NCBI GenBank assembly: GCA_029880855.1
Contig: JAOUNS010000002.1
Coordinates: 310,001 to 374,000, forward strand
Direction: 5' to 3'
Length of the DNA: 64,000 nt
Origin: Gammaproteobacteria bacterium
Lineage (GTDB): Bacteria > Pseudomonadota > Gammaproteobacteria > UBA6429 > Thiohalophilaceae
Made by a program: the position numbers and the translations under genes. Under the pieces are notes generated by a model that had not been told where the DNA came from, did not search any database, and saw only the letters and a program-made list of their open reading frames with translations. Each line of letters begins with the position of its first letter. Within the stretch, counting starts at the first letter, position 1. Below, in pieces: positions 15,332-25,725 of this stretch.

Positions 15332-18300
15332 TTACCCTTTAATCGGACGATTGTGCATGACGGCGTAGTACATCACCGGAATCACCACCAGGGTCAGCAT
15401 GGTCGAAACCAGAATACCGAAGATCAGGGACAGGGCCAGACCGTTGAAAATGGGGTCATCCAGGATGAAAAACGCCCCGAGCATGGCGGCCAGACCGGTC
15501 AACACAATCGGTTTGGCGCGCACGGCCCCGGAACGGATCACCGCCTTGTCAAAGGCCATCCCCTCCGCCACCTGCTGATTGATAAAGTCCACCAGCAGGA
15601 TGGAGTTACGCACGATAATCCCGGCCAGGGCAATCATGCCGATCATGGAGGTGGCGGTAAACTGCGAGCCAAACAGGGCATGGCCCGGCATGACGCCGAT
15701 AATGGTCAGCGGGATGGGCGCCATAATAATGATCGGTATCAGATAAGAGCGGAATTGCGCCACGACCAACAGGTAGATCAGGATCAGTCCGATGCCATAG
15801 GCAATCCCCATGTCGCGGAAGGTTTCATAGGTCACCTGCCATTCACCATCCCACTTCAGGCTGTACTCATAGGGATTGGCCGGTTGCGAGATCAACAACT
15901 GGGGCAAGCCCTGCTGACTGCCCACCGGCATCTTCTGCAAGGTGCCGAAGATATCGAACATGCCATACAGCGGACTGTCCAGACTGCCGGCCATGTCCCC
16001 GGTGACAAACACCACGGGTAACAGATCCTTGTGGTAGATGGATTGTTCACGGCGCGTCTCAATGGTGTGCACAATATCCGCCAGCGGGATCAACTTGCCG
16101 GCGTTGTTGCGCACGAACAACTGCATGAGATCATCCACATGTGCCTTTTCGCTGACGGGGAACTCCAGTCGTATCGGCATGGGATACTTCAGATTGCCGG
16201 AATGCAAATACCCGGCGTCTTCACCATTCAAGGCCGTGGCGATCGCCTGAACGACCGATTGTGGTGAGACACCCAGCAAGGCCGCCTTGGATTGATCCAC
16301 CTTCAGGATCAACTTCGGTGCATCGGCTTCCAGACTGTCATCCACGTCAATGATGTCAGCGGTCTTTTCAAACACACCGCGCACCTGTTTCGCCACCGCC
16401 ATCTGACCGGCATAGTTCAAACCATAGATCTCTGCCACCAGGGGTGACATCACCGGCGGACCGGGCGGCACTTCCACCACTTTGACATTGGCATTGAAAC
16501 GTTTGCCAATTTCCTGCAATGGTCCGCGCACGTCCAGGGCGATCTCATGACTCTTGCGCTTGCGCTTGCTCTTGTCGGTCAGGTTCACCTGAATATCACC
16601 CAGATGCGCCCCCTTGCGCAGGTAATACTGGCGCACCAGACCGTTAAAATTGATCGGTGCGGCAATGCCGGCATAGATCTGGTAATCGGTGACTTCCGGT
16701 ACCGTCGCCAGATAACGCCCCAGATCAACCAGTACACGCGATGTCTGTTCCACCGGTGTGCCTTCCGGCATATCCACCACCACCTGGAATTCCGACTTGT
16801 TATCAAACGGCAACATCTTCAACACCACCAGCTTGACCGCCGCCAGTGAGACGGAAAAGACGATCAACCCCATGATAATGAAAAACAGTTTGCGACGTTT
16901 TTGTTTGCCGGCATCACCGGGTAACAAATAGGGCCCCACCAGTTTTTCAAACAGGGGCAACAGTCCCTCTTCACCCTGCAGGAGTTGTTTGGTTTTTTCC
17001 AGCACCGGTTTGACACGCGCCAAAGGGCCATCCAGCAGCGCAGTGATCTTTTGCCCGATAAACGAATGTTGTTCTGCTGCGGCGTGATGATGATCATGCT
17101 GCAGGTATTTGTTCGCCAGCCAGGGCGTCACAATGAAGGCCACCGCCAGCGAGATCAGCATACCGATACTGGCATTGATAGGGATCGGGCTCATATAGGG
17201 GCCCATCAGACCCGTCACAAAGGCCATGGGTAACAAGGCCGCGATCACCGTAAAGGTGGCGAGGATGGTCGGCCCGCCCACTTCATCCACGGCGGCAGGG
17301 ATAGCATCAAGCAACTTCTTGTTGCCCATCTGCATGTGCCGATGAATGTTTTCCACCACCACAATGGCATCATCCACCAGGATACCAATGGAGAAGATCA
17401 GGGCGAACAATGACACTCGATTGATGGTGAAACCCCAGGCCCAGGAGGCGAACAGGGTCATGGCCAGCGTGATCACCACCGCCATGCCAACGATAAAGGC
17501 TTCGCGCTTGCCCAGTGCCACAATCACCAGGATCACCACCGACAGGGTGGCGAAGATCAATTTGGTGATCAGTTGTTTGGCCTTGGCGTCGGCGGTGGCG
17601 CCATAGTTGCGCGTGACGGTCACGTTAATACCATCAGGAATAAAAATACCCTTTAACTGATCCACGCGTTCAATAATCTGATTGGCAATATCCACCGCAT
17701 TGCTGCCCGGTTGTTTGGCAATGGCAATGGTCACTGCCGGTGAGACACCACTGGTCTTGATGCCGACAGTGTGACCCGCCGGTCCGGAACCGAAGACGGC
17801 ATATTGTTCCGGTTGATCCGCGCCGGTGGTGATTTTCGCCACATCACGCAAGTAGACCGGCTTTCCCTTGTGCACACCAACGATCAGATCGCTCACCTCT
17901 TCCGGTGTCGACAGAAAACGTCCGGCCTGCACTTCGATCTCCTGATTGGCGCCGACCATATAACCGGACGGACGCGTGGCATTACTCTGTTGCAATGCAT
18001 AGCGCAGATCATCAATGGAGAGTTTGTAGGCATGCAAGGCATTGGCATCCAGTTGCACATGAACCACCTTGTCCGGCCCGCCCAGGGTATAGATATCCCG
18101 CGTGCCCTTGACCCGTTTTAATTCCGCTTCAATGGAATGGGCCACCTGTTGCAGTTCGTATGCACCGCGTTGTTGATCTTCCGTCCACAAGGTCAGTGTC
18201 ACGATGGGCACATCATCAATACCCTTGGGTTTGATGATCGGTTGCAGCACACCCAGTCCCGGCGGGATCCAGTCCTGTTTTGAATAAATGGCATTGTAAA

Positions 18301-18643
18301 GCCGGACAATGGCCTGGGTGCGATCTTCACCGACTTCAAACTGCACCGTCAGCGCCGCCATACCGGGACGCGATACCGAATAGACATGCTTCAGCCCCTG
18401 CAACTCGGAGAGGATCTGTTCCGCCGGGGTGCTGACCAGTTCTTCCACTTCCTTGGCCGAGGCGCCGGGAAAGGCGATGAAGACATTGGCAAAGGTGACA
18501 TTGATCTGGGGCTCTTCTTCACGCGGTGTGATCATCACAGCAAACGCGCCCAGCAACAGACCGACCAGAGCGATCAACGGTGTGATCTCCGAAGTCAGAA
18601 AGGCGCCGGCGATTCGCCCCGAAATTCCGAGACGTTCGTTCAT
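15332..18643 (-). CDS. RND efflux pump, inner-membrane permease
   Basis: A 1103-residue RND superfamily pump with 12 expected membrane segments and two large periplasmic loops. Visible are the first segment (ITPLIALVGLLLGAFAVM), the conserved PGASAKEVEELVSTPAE, the TM4 segment ending SIGILVDDAIVVVENIHRH with the proton-relay aspartates, and TATSMIGMIALAGIIVRNSI in the C-terminal half. A histidine-rich cytoplasmic insert (HDHHHAAAEQH) lies near residue 517. The protein is longer than AcrB because of the insert at about 515-590. It overlaps the adaptor gene by one base (TAATG). No outer-membrane TolC-type partner is in the window. The substrate is unknown. Confidence 0.92.
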   Translation of the reverse strand: MNERLGISGRIAGAFLTSEITPLIALVGLLLGAFAVMITPREEEPQINVTFANVFIAFPGASAKEVEELVSTPAEQILSELQGLKHVYSVSRPGMAALTVQFEVGEDRTQAIVRLYNAIYSKQDWIPPGLGVLQPIIKPKGIDDVPIVTLTLWTEDQQRGAYELQQVAHSIEAELKRVKGTRDIYTLGGPDKVVHVQLDANALHAYKLSIDDLRYALQQSNATRPSGYMVGANQEIEVQAGRFLSTPEEVSDLIVGVHKGKPVYLRDVAKITTGADQPEQYAVFGSGPAGHTVGIKTSGVSPAVTIAIAKQPGSNAVDIANQIIERVDQLKGIFIPDGINVTVTRNYGATADAKAKQLITKLIFATLSVVILVIVALGKREAFIVGMAVVITLAMTLFASWAWGFTINRVSLFALIFSIGILVDDAIVVVENIHRHMQMGNKKLLDAIPAAVDEVGGPTILATFTVIAALLPMAFVTGLMGPYMSPIPINASIGMLISLAVAFIVTPWLANKYLQHDHHHAAAEQHSFIGQKITALLDGPLARVKPVLEKTKQLLQGEEGLLPLFEKLVGPYLLPGDAGKQKRRKLFFIIMGLIVFSVSLAAVKLVVLKMLPFDNKSEFQVVVDMPEGTPVEQTSRVLVDLGRYLATVPEVTDYQIYAGIAAPINFNGLVRQYYLRKGAHLGDIQVNLTDKSKRKRKSHEIALDVRGPLQEIGKRFNANVKVVEVPPGPPVMSPLVAEIYGLNYAGQMAVAKQVRGVFEKTADIIDVDDSLEADAPKLILKVDQSKAALLGVSPQSVVQAIATALNGEDAGYLHSGNLKYPMPIRLEFPVSEKAHVDDLMQLFVRNNAGKLIPLADIVHTIETRREQSIYHKDLLPVVFVTGDMAGSLDSPLYGMFDIFGTLQKMPVGSQQGLPQLLISQPANPYEYSLKWDGEWQVTYETFRDMGIAYGIGLILIYLLVVAQFRSYLIPIIIMAPIPLTIIGVMPGHALFGSQFTATSMIGMIALAGIIVRNSILLVDFINQQVAEGMAFDKAVIRSGAVRAKPIVLTGLAAMLGAFFILDDPIFNGLALSLIFGILVSTMLTLVVIPVMYYAVMHNRPIKG

Positions 18644-19644
18644 TAGTGCGCCTCCAGTGATGCTTTCAGATCAACCGTGGCCTGGGACGGGTCCCGGGCA
18701 ATCTGTTCACCGGCAATCAAACCGGCCAGAATTTCCACTTCCTCACCAAGCTGACGACCGACGCGGACCTGACGAAAATGAATCTTGCCCTCTTTGTCCA
18801 CCACATAGACGCCGCTCACTTCACTGCGATTCACCACCGCCTGTTTTGGCACCATCAACTTGTTGGTCTCGCCCAGCACAAAGGCCAGCTTGGCAAACAT
18901 ACCGGGATAGAGGCCGTGATCGCCTTTGGGCAAATAGATGCGGGCATCAAAGGTATGACTGTCCGGATCGGCAGACGCACTGATCCGAATAGAATCCGCT
19001 TGCACTCGTCCGCCGGTTGGCAGAATCAGCGCAGCTTTCTTCACCTGGCGCACGGCCAGGATCATGTCCTGGGGGATGGCCACCTGGGCGCGCAGGGTTT
19101 CCAGTGACAGGCCGGTCATCAGCTTCTGTCCCACCGAGGCATTCTCCCCCACTTCAATATGGCGTTTGACCACAATACCACTGTAGGGCGCCCTGACCAC
19201 GGTATGTTCCAGCGACTCCTGGGCCTGTTCCAGACGGGCCTTGGCGGCCTTGAACTGGGCCTCGGCACGATCCAGCACCGCCCTGGCCACCAGCTTTTGT
19301 GCATAAACATCCTTGATACGTTTGTGTTCCGCCTCGGCCTGTTTGTAATTTGCCTGGGCGGCATTGAAGGCAGACTGCTGATCCCTGGCGCGAAACTCAA
19401 TCAATACACTGCCCTTGGCCACATAGTCATCCACATCAAAGTGGATCTTCTCAATACGCCCCGAGGTCTGGGCTGAAATCGTCGCCTGATGCTCTGCCTC
19501 GATGACGGCATCCAGATAGCGTTCCCGGGGCATGACACGGGATTCAACGGGAAAGACCTCCACGGCGGTTGCAGTGTGCGGGGCCAGAAAGATCAAAACG
19601 GGGAAAAAACAGGACAGCCGGAAAGGGGAACGGGACAACCACAT
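18643..19644 (-). CDS. RND efflux periplasmic adaptor subunit
   Basis: A membrane-fusion protein of about 333 residues. Start ATG at 19644 is preceded by AAGGAG at 7 bases and gives a signal peptide (LSCFFPVLIFLAPHTATA). The upstream ATG at 19677 lacks a ribosome site. The lipoyl/barrel-sandwich halves (ATISAQTSGRIEKIHFDVDD and APYSGIVVKRHIEVGE) flank an alpha-helical hairpin (about residues 85-150), followed by a beta-barrel domain. It links the RND permease to an outer-membrane channel. A perfect palindrome at 19681-19700 sits just upstream of the start. Confidence 0.9.
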   Translation of the reverse strand: MWLSRSPFRLSCFFPVLIFLAPHTATAVEVFPVESRVMPRERYLDAVIEAEHQATISAQTSGRIEKIHFDVDDYVAKGSVLIEFRARDQQSAFNAAQANYKQAEAEHKRIKDVYAQKLVARAVLDRAEAQFKAAKARLEQAQESLEHTVVRAPYSGIVVKRHIEVGENASVGQKLMTGLSLETLRAQVAIPQDMILAVRQVKKAALILPTGGRVQADSIRISASADPDSHTFDARIYLPKGDHGLYPGMFAKLAFVLGETNKLMVPKQAVVNRSEVSGVYVVDKEGKIHFRQVRVGRQLGEEVEILAGLIAGEQIARDPSQATVDLKASLEAH

Positions 19645-19680
19645 AGTGGACTCCTTAATATTGAGTAATGGCGCCATAGA

Positions 19681-19700
19681 ATATTAGAAAACTCTAATAT
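19681..19700. promoter_or_regulatory. Perfect 8-4-8 palindrome, candidate operator of the RND operon
   Basis: ATATTAGA-AAAC-TCTAATAT is a perfect inverted repeat 36 bases upstream of the adaptor start codon. Its size and AT-rich sequence suit an ArsR/SmtB-, TetR- or MarR-type dimer, and its position would allow it to overlap the promoter. No repressor gene is adjacent. It lies in the gap between the adaptor and the chemotaxis receptor, both on the minus strand. Confidence 0.5.
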
Positions 19701-19770
19701 AGAGATTTCCGACAGGATTTCAACCTGTCAGATCAGATTTTAGCCTTTTCCGCCCTGACGCCCGGACCGC

Positions 19771-20961
19771 TCAGATTCTAAAGCCATTCACAATGCCCTG
19801 CATACGCGAGGCAAGTCCGACCAGCCGTTCGCAGGTTCGAGACACCTCATGGGTACTTTGGGATGAGTTTTCGGCAGAGCGATTGATGAGGTCGACATTC
19901 ATGTTCACCTCTTCCGCCACCGTGTTCTGCTCTCTGGCGGCGACCTCAATCTGGCTGTTCATCGCCACAATCACATTCATGGCGCCGGATATCTCGGCCA
20001 GCGCCTCGGCGGTGCGTTCCGTGAATATCACCCCTTCCTCCGCCTGGGCCCGGCCTTTTTCCATGGCATCCACGGCCCGCTCCGCGCCAATTTGAAGGCG
20101 TTCAATGATTCCGGCGATCTCCCGGGTTGAGGTCTGGGTACGGTTGGCCAGATTGCGTACTTCATCGGCCACGACGGCAAAACCGCGCCCCTGTTCCCCG
20201 GCCCGGGCCGCCTCAATCGCCGCGTTCAGGGCCAGCAAATTGGTTTGCTCAGCAATATCACTGATCACGGCCAACATCTGGGAAATGTTGTCGGTCTCCG
20301 TCTTCAGTTCACGAATAATCGCCACGGAATTCACCACCTGATTGGCCAGATTGTCCACTGACCCCATGGCCTCGACCGTGACCACCTTGGCTTCATTGCC
20401 CTGTTCGTTCGCGGACTGACTGGCAGTGAGCGCTTCACCGGCATGACGCATCACCTCGGTGGAAGAGGCTGCCATCTCGGTCATGGCGGAGGCAACCATT
20501 TCCAGTTGATCCCGTTGCCGCTTAACATCCGAGTCTGCCCCCTGGGAAATGGCATTAAGACCATTAAAAGAGAGGCTTAATTCTTCCGATTGGGCGTGCA
20601 GCTCCTTGATGATCTCCCGCAGATTATTCACCATGCTGTTGAATGCATCAGAGATCTCGCCAAACACGTCATGGCTCTCAATGGTACAGTTACTGGTCAG
20701 ATCTTTATTGCTTACCGCCGAGGTCAATGCCGACATTTGGCGCAATCTGCGCACCAGAATGAATTTCACCAGGGCATAGTTCACCAGACCGATGGTGCCG
20801 CCGGCGACCAGACAACCCAGCGCAAACCAGACAAACATGCCCGGTTTCCAATCTACAAAAAAGCGGGCATAGACAGGAAACAGCAAGCCCATCAAGATTC
20901 CGAACCCCATAAATGAGAGGAACAGACGCCGCAAAATACTGGGCGGAAAACGCTTGCTCAT
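19771..20961 (-). CDS. Methyl-accepting chemotaxis protein
   Basis: A 396-residue receptor with two N-terminal membrane segments (about residues 10-30 and 40-65) and almost no periplasmic domain between them, so it probably senses through the membrane or cytoplasm. A HAMP-like linker follows ([20 protein letters not shown]). The signalling hairpin is at about 120-390, with the conserved tip [20 protein letters not shown] followed by [20 protein letters not shown]. No pentapeptide for CheR binding is seen at the C-terminus. No other chemotaxis genes are in the window. Confidence 0.9.
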   Translation of the reverse strand: MSKRFPPSILRRLFLSFMGFGILMGLLFPVYARFFVDWKPGMFVWFALGCLVAGGTIGLVNYALVKFILVRRLRQMSALTSAVSNKDLTSNCTIESHDVFGEISDAFNSMVNNLREIIKELHAQSEELSLSFNGLNAISQGADSDVKRQRDQLEMVASAMTEMAASSTEVMRHAGEALTASQSANEQGNEAKVVTVEAMGSVDNLANQVVNSVAIIRELKTETDNISQMLAVISDIAEQTNLLALNAAIEAARAGEQGRGFAVVADEVRNLANRTQTSTREIAGIIERLQIGAERAVDAMEKGRAQAEEGVIFTERTAEALAEISGAMNVIVAMNSQIEVAAREQNTVAEEVNMNVDLINRSAENSSQSTHEVSRTCERLVGLASRMQGIVNGFRI

Positions 20962-21172
20962 GATTATCCTGTTATATTTGGCAGTAATTGTAACTTATTG
21001 TGTTGTATCAATTTATTTGTTCCGAAAAACACGTCAAATGATGCACGATTTAGCGGCAAATCCCGGCATCAGCTTAAGTCCAAAGTGGAATTTAGTTGTG
21101 TCAGGTTTGTTTCAGGATGCACAGCAAAGTACAATCCCACTCCACTATCCATAACCTTAAACCAGAGTATCT

Positions 21173-22840
<1,668 letters not shown>

Positions 22841-22871
22841 ACAACCAGAACTCCTTCTCCCTCCATCTCAC

Positions 22872-22964
22872 ACCCCCTCCTCCAGGGAGGGGGCGAGGGG
22901 GTGGTGATCAAAAAGACGCCTTATCCCCCCTCCTTGCAGGAGGGGGCGAGGGGGTGGTGATCAA
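22872..22964. repeat. Two tandem G/C-rich hairpin repeats
   Basis: Two copies of a roughly 40-base unit, at 22872-22911 and 22923-22964. Each consists of CCCCCTCC, a short turn, GGAGGGGG, then CGAGGGGGTGGTGATCA. Each forms a strong hairpin, and the G-runs (GGG, GGGGG, GGGGG) may fold alternatively. The pair lies directly after ettA and could end its transcript, although no T-run follows. The unit resembles 5740-5779. Confidence 0.6.
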
Positions 22965-23081
22965 CATGACAGCATCGCGGAAGCGTTTCATTCTGAAAAC
23001 TTCCATTCTCCATCAAATATCCCAAACTGGGATATTTCAAAACCTGAGTTACATTGGCTTATTTAACACCAAACAAGCCAA

Positions 23082-23342
23082 ATGCCGACAGACACCCCGT
23101 ATAACACAACACCATCACCAGCATCTCTCCATCTCACACTGGAACAATTACAACAGTGGGGAGATAATTATAATGAACTGGTAAAGCTTGAGATTCGGTT
23201 GTGTGAATTACGGCAGGAAATGCTTGCTTGTCAGAGTCACGGGGAGCCTGAACAGCATTTTCTTCGAGCTATTAGACGGGAATTGGTTGTTTTGAGATAT
23301 CAAGTATTTGATTTGAAGGAGAAGCTGAAATGCAATTGTTAG
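23082..23342 (+). CDS. Small hypothetical protein (86 aa)
   Basis: An 86-residue ORF with a Thr/Pro/Ser-rich N-terminus and a helical, charged remainder (LTLEQLQQWGDNYNELVKLE, ELRQEMLACQ, LRYQVFDLKEKLKCNC). No clear ribosome site precedes the ATG. It is the only plus-strand candidate in this accessory stretch and ends 5 bases before the convergent protease gene. Family unknown; it may be a genuine small coiled-coil protein or a chance frame. Confidence 0.4.
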   Translation: MPTDTPYNTTPSPASLHLTLEQLQQWGDNYNELVKLEIRLCELRQEMLACQSHGEPEQHFLRAIRRELVVLRYQVFDLKEKLKCNC

Positions 23343-23347
23343 ACAAT

Positions 23348-24154
23348 TCATATATGCGTATTTGCTTCATATAAATCTCTTACAAGTGGTGCTACCACAT
23401 GCACTCGGGTCGCGACGAAAGACTTTGCAGGTTTGTGATACTCGATGCCGATCCCAACCAAATATGGGGTATTTGATAACCGTTCAATAGTATCAATTTC
23501 AACGAGCCACACTCCACCCCCACTCATGCCGTATGGTTTTGGTACGACGAACTTCTTTCCATCACATCCGTCTACCTGCTTGTAAGGAAATTTAATGCCA
23601 AAATGGAATTCGTCAGATTTATCTTCACCACCCACTTCATGAACACTGCAAATGTCCCCTGTAACGAGAGCTGTTGCCTTGCTTGGTAGACCATATTGAA
23701 CCGGCTTTTTCTTATTCCTCGATGCTGGATAGCCTGCTATTAAATAATGGACACCCAGTGTTTTGACTCGAGTTGTCCCAACATCGTCTGGTGTGCAAAA
23801 CCAGTAAAGCGCCTGAAGATCATCCGCACAATCTGCAGCCAAACGGATAATAGCAACATCTAGATCTGGGTTTTTTCCAGGCATGTAATCCCAAGCACCT
23901 CTTAAATCTGTGAGCGCATGAAGTTTCTTCTCGCCATAAACAAATAGAGGGAGTGGTATACCATTTCTAAAACAAGCGTGAGTAGCTGTTATTAAGAAAC
24001 TCAGGCCATCAGTCTTAAATGGAACCGGAGAAGCAATAAGAAATGGATGCCCTCTTGTATCAAAGGAATAGAGTGGCACAACTCGCCGATACGCCGTATC
24101 AACAAGGTGTTCTAATTGAGTCCATGTCATACTCACACCATCCTTACTAAACAT
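23348..24154 (-). CDS. Trypsin-like serine protease of an accessory operon
   Basis: A 268-residue cytoplasmic-looking protein with a chymotrypsin-fold triad: His in FLITATHACF (near residue 54), Asp in NPDLDVAIIRLAAD (near 100), Ser in PYGMSGGGVWLVEID (near 211). There is no signal peptide. Two starts are possible: ATG 24154, or ATG 24130 (MTWTQLEHL), which has AAGGA upstream at a reasonable distance. It is the third gene of a tight minus-strand unit with DUF6338 and a proline-rich microprotein. Such stand-alone intracellular trypsin-like enzymes often act in conflict systems by cutting a partner; that is inference. The gene is AT-rich compared with the core. Confidence 0.75.
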   Translation of the reverse strand: MFSKDGVSMTWTQLEHLVDTAYRRVVPLYSFDTRGHPFLIASPVPFKTDGLSFLITATHACFRNGIPLPLFVYGEKKLHALTDLRGAWDYMPGKNPDLDVAIIRLAADCADDLQALYWFCTPDDVGTTRVKTLGVHYLIAGYPASRNKKKPVQYGLPSKATALVTGDICSVHEVGGEDKSDEFHFGIKFPYKQVDGCDGKKFVVPKPYGMSGGGVWLVEIDTIERLSNTPYLVGIGIEYHKPAKSFVATRVHVVAPLVRDLYEANTHI

Positions 24155-24186
24155 CCAAGAAAACTGTGTTCTGATTCTGGATTTAA

Positions 24187-24330
24187 TTAATTATCTTTCT
24201 TTTTTGGCGGTGGCGGTGGTGGCGGAGGTGTTGGACGAACTTTTTCATATTGCGGCGGGTTATACCCTTTATTATGATCTATTTTTATTTCATCAGACGA
24301 TGGTGGTATTGGTGGGGTTCTTTTGCTCAT
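24187..24330 (-). CDS. Proline-rich microprotein (47 aa)
   Basis: A 47-residue protein too short for a usual ORF cutoff: MSKRTPPIPPSS, then KGYNPPQYEKVRP, then a run of eight prolines and a basic tail KKKDN. The ATG lies one base after the DUF6338 stop (TAA-A-ATG), with GGAGAAATATAAA upstream, so translation is coupled. The protease gene starts 32 bases after its stop. It has no membrane segment and is probably disordered. A proline-rich tail suggests a binding ligand or a protease substrate; neither is shown. Position and ribosome site make it a credible gene. Confidence 0.7.
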   Translation of the reverse strand: MSKRTPPIPPSSDEIKIDHNKGYNPPQYEKVRPTPPPPPPPPKKKDN

Positions 24331-24331
24331 T

Positions 24332-24967
24332 TTATATTTCTCCATTTAGTTGACTTAAGTCTTCACCTGAGTTTGTCATAAACTCTATTATTTCCACATC
24401 TTCATTTTTCAACAAAATACCATGGGTTGAACACTCAACATATTCACCCACATCAGTAACCCATGCGGGTTGAAACAAGTACAAATGTGGTTCTTCTGAA
24501 TTATGAGAATAATACATAGGCCACCCGTATACTCTTCGCCCATCTTTCAAATGTGCCACGATATGTCTTTTTTCATTCACATATACATCTTGCCATACGG
24601 ATGATCTAGATGTTTTATCAGTGACATGAATTTTTCTTAAAATTTTTGTATGCAAATCATTATGAATAAACGCACCAATTATCAAAGGTATTGTTATAGA
24701 TAAAATCAATGTAATCCCAAGCAAGACAAAATCACTCGTAAAAGAATACTCGTATATATTGCCTATTTTTTTTGGTTTTACTAAAGGTTGCCACTGATAA
24801 ATAAAATTTACACAAGCATATATTAGGAAACTAAATACAAAAGCTTCCACAACCTTCCCTGGATTATCACCTTGCTTTCGTGTAATAACTGCATCTAATA
24901 CTCTAGTGCTAATAAATCCGGGAATCAGCAGAAATAAAATATTTATTGTTTCGTAAGTTATATTCAT
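24332..24967 (-). CDS. DUF6338 family membrane protein
   Basis: A 211-residue protein with three predicted membrane helices in the first 110 residues (INILFLLIPGFISTRVLDAV, FVFSFLIYACVNFIY, FVLLGITLILSITIPLIIGA). A cytoplasmic domain follows with the DUF6338 signature SSVWQDVYVNE, then AHLKDGRRVYGWPMYYSHN and EEPHLYLFQPAWV. The biochemical function of the family is unknown. Here it is the first gene of a tight unit with the proline-rich microprotein and the trypsin-like protease. The cytoplasmic domain resembles small beta-barrel ligand- or membrane-binding modules. No ribosome site is obvious. Confidence 0.8.
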   Translation of the reverse strand: MNITYETINILFLLIPGFISTRVLDAVITRKQGDNPGKVVEAFVFSFLIYACVNFIYQWQPLVKPKKIGNIYEYSFTSDFVLLGITLILSITIPLIIGAFIHNDLHTKILRKIHVTDKTSRSSVWQDVYVNEKRHIVAHLKDGRRVYGWPMYYSHNSEEPHLYLFQPAWVTDVGEYVECSTHGILLKNEDVEIIEFMTNSGEDLSQLNGEI

Positions 24968-25010
24968 AATGTGGTTTTTATTAAGCTAACTGTAAAAGAG
25001 GAAACATTGT

Positions 25011-25030
25011 TTAAGGAGTCAGTAGCCTTT
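25011..25030. repeat. Degenerate RAYT-flank motif
   Basis: TTAAGGAGTCAGTAGCCTTT matches the RAYT flank AAAGGGGTCAGTACCCTTT with a few changes. A second degenerate copy is at 25613-25631 in the same orientation. The two bracket the small genes at 25029-25557. Confidence 0.45.
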
Positions 25031-25223
25031 ACGCTTTATTTTCTCGCATCCTGGGAAAATCGAACTCTTTCAGCTCGTAGTCAGATAAATTTGGTGTATC
25101 AGGATCAGCCAATATCTGCGCCTTAATATCCTTATCAGTCATTTTCGTGAATGCCTCGATATTTGTTTCTCCTTTCATTTTCCGAATCTCTTCAAGAGTA
25201 AACGGCCCTTTCTTTGAATTCAT
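25029..25223 (-). CDS. Small antitoxin-like protein (BrnA/COG3514-like)
   Basis: A 64-residue acidic protein: FTLEEIRKMKGETNIEAFTK, MTDKDIKAQI, ADPDTPNLSDYELKEF. The pattern (K-M-K-G-x-T near the start, TDxDI, then DPDxPxL) is shared by short antitoxins of the BrnA/COG3514 type, which pair with a BrnT-like RNase toxin. No BrnT-like gene is adjacent, so it would be an orphan. GAGG lies 9 bases before the ATG. Similarity is by eye and moderate. Confidence 0.6.
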   Translation of the reverse strand: MNSKKGPFTLEEIRKMKGETNIEAFTKMTDKDIKAQILADPDTPNLSDYELKEFDFPRMRENKA

Positions 25224-25338
25224 AGTATTGACCTCGCATGCAAGAAAATATATGGCGACAAATCCCTAAATTTCCATTTAGGTTGAACAAAACGATTCAA
25301 TCTCAATGCCCAGCACAAAGACTATAAGCCATTTTATA

Positions 25339-25557
25339 TTAACTTCCCTCATCTTCCAGCTTTAAACCATACGAGTTCAAAGCACCATACTGGATAGTTT
25401 TTTTCGTATTCATCAGGTCTTGGAGCTTTTCATCATATTTTAGCGCTTCATCCTCGCTGGATACGCTTAACGACATATTTTCCAAGTATTTCTCATAATG
25501 GTTTAAAGCTTCCCATATGAGATGATATTCACTAACCAGAATTGTCTCATCAGGCAT
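25339..25557 (-). CDS. Small hypothetical protein (72 aa)
   Basis: A 72-residue acidic helical protein (SEYHLIWEALNHYEKYLENM, SSEDEALKYDEKLQDL). No membrane segment or known motif is present. It lies 115 bases upstream of the antitoxin-like gene on the same strand, and both fall between two degenerate RAYT-flank motifs. Length and codon pattern are consistent with a real small gene, but I cannot assign it. Confidence 0.5.
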   Translation of the reverse strand: MPDETILVSEYHLIWEALNHYEKYLENMSLSVSSEDEALKYDEKLQDLMNTKKTIQYGALNSYGLKLEDEGS

Positions 25558-25612
25558 TCTGTATCTTCTTATTTGTGGCCGGTTTCACTCGATTACTATC
25601 CATTCCAAAATA

Positions 25613-25631
25613 TAAGGCGCCAGTGCCCTTT
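25613..25631. repeat. Degenerate RAYT-flank motif
   Basis: TAAGGCGCCAGTGCCCTTT is the direct-orientation partner of 25011-25030 and a relative of the flanks at 6942 and 7704. No transposase lies between them. Confidence 0.45.
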
Positions 25632-25725
25632 ACTCTGTATCAGCATAGATAATTTTGAAAAAGCTATACGTTATGATAGTTTAATCTTACAAATGTCGGA
25701 ATATCGATTTTCTAAAGCAGCTAAA

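Noticed and set aside
20954-21154. Plus-strand ORF of 66 residues with a hydrophobic N-terminus ([16 protein letters not shown]), overlapping the chemotaxis receptor start.
   Set aside because: No ribosome site, overlap with the divergent start codon, and position inside the ettA promoter region. It could be real but the evidence is too thin.
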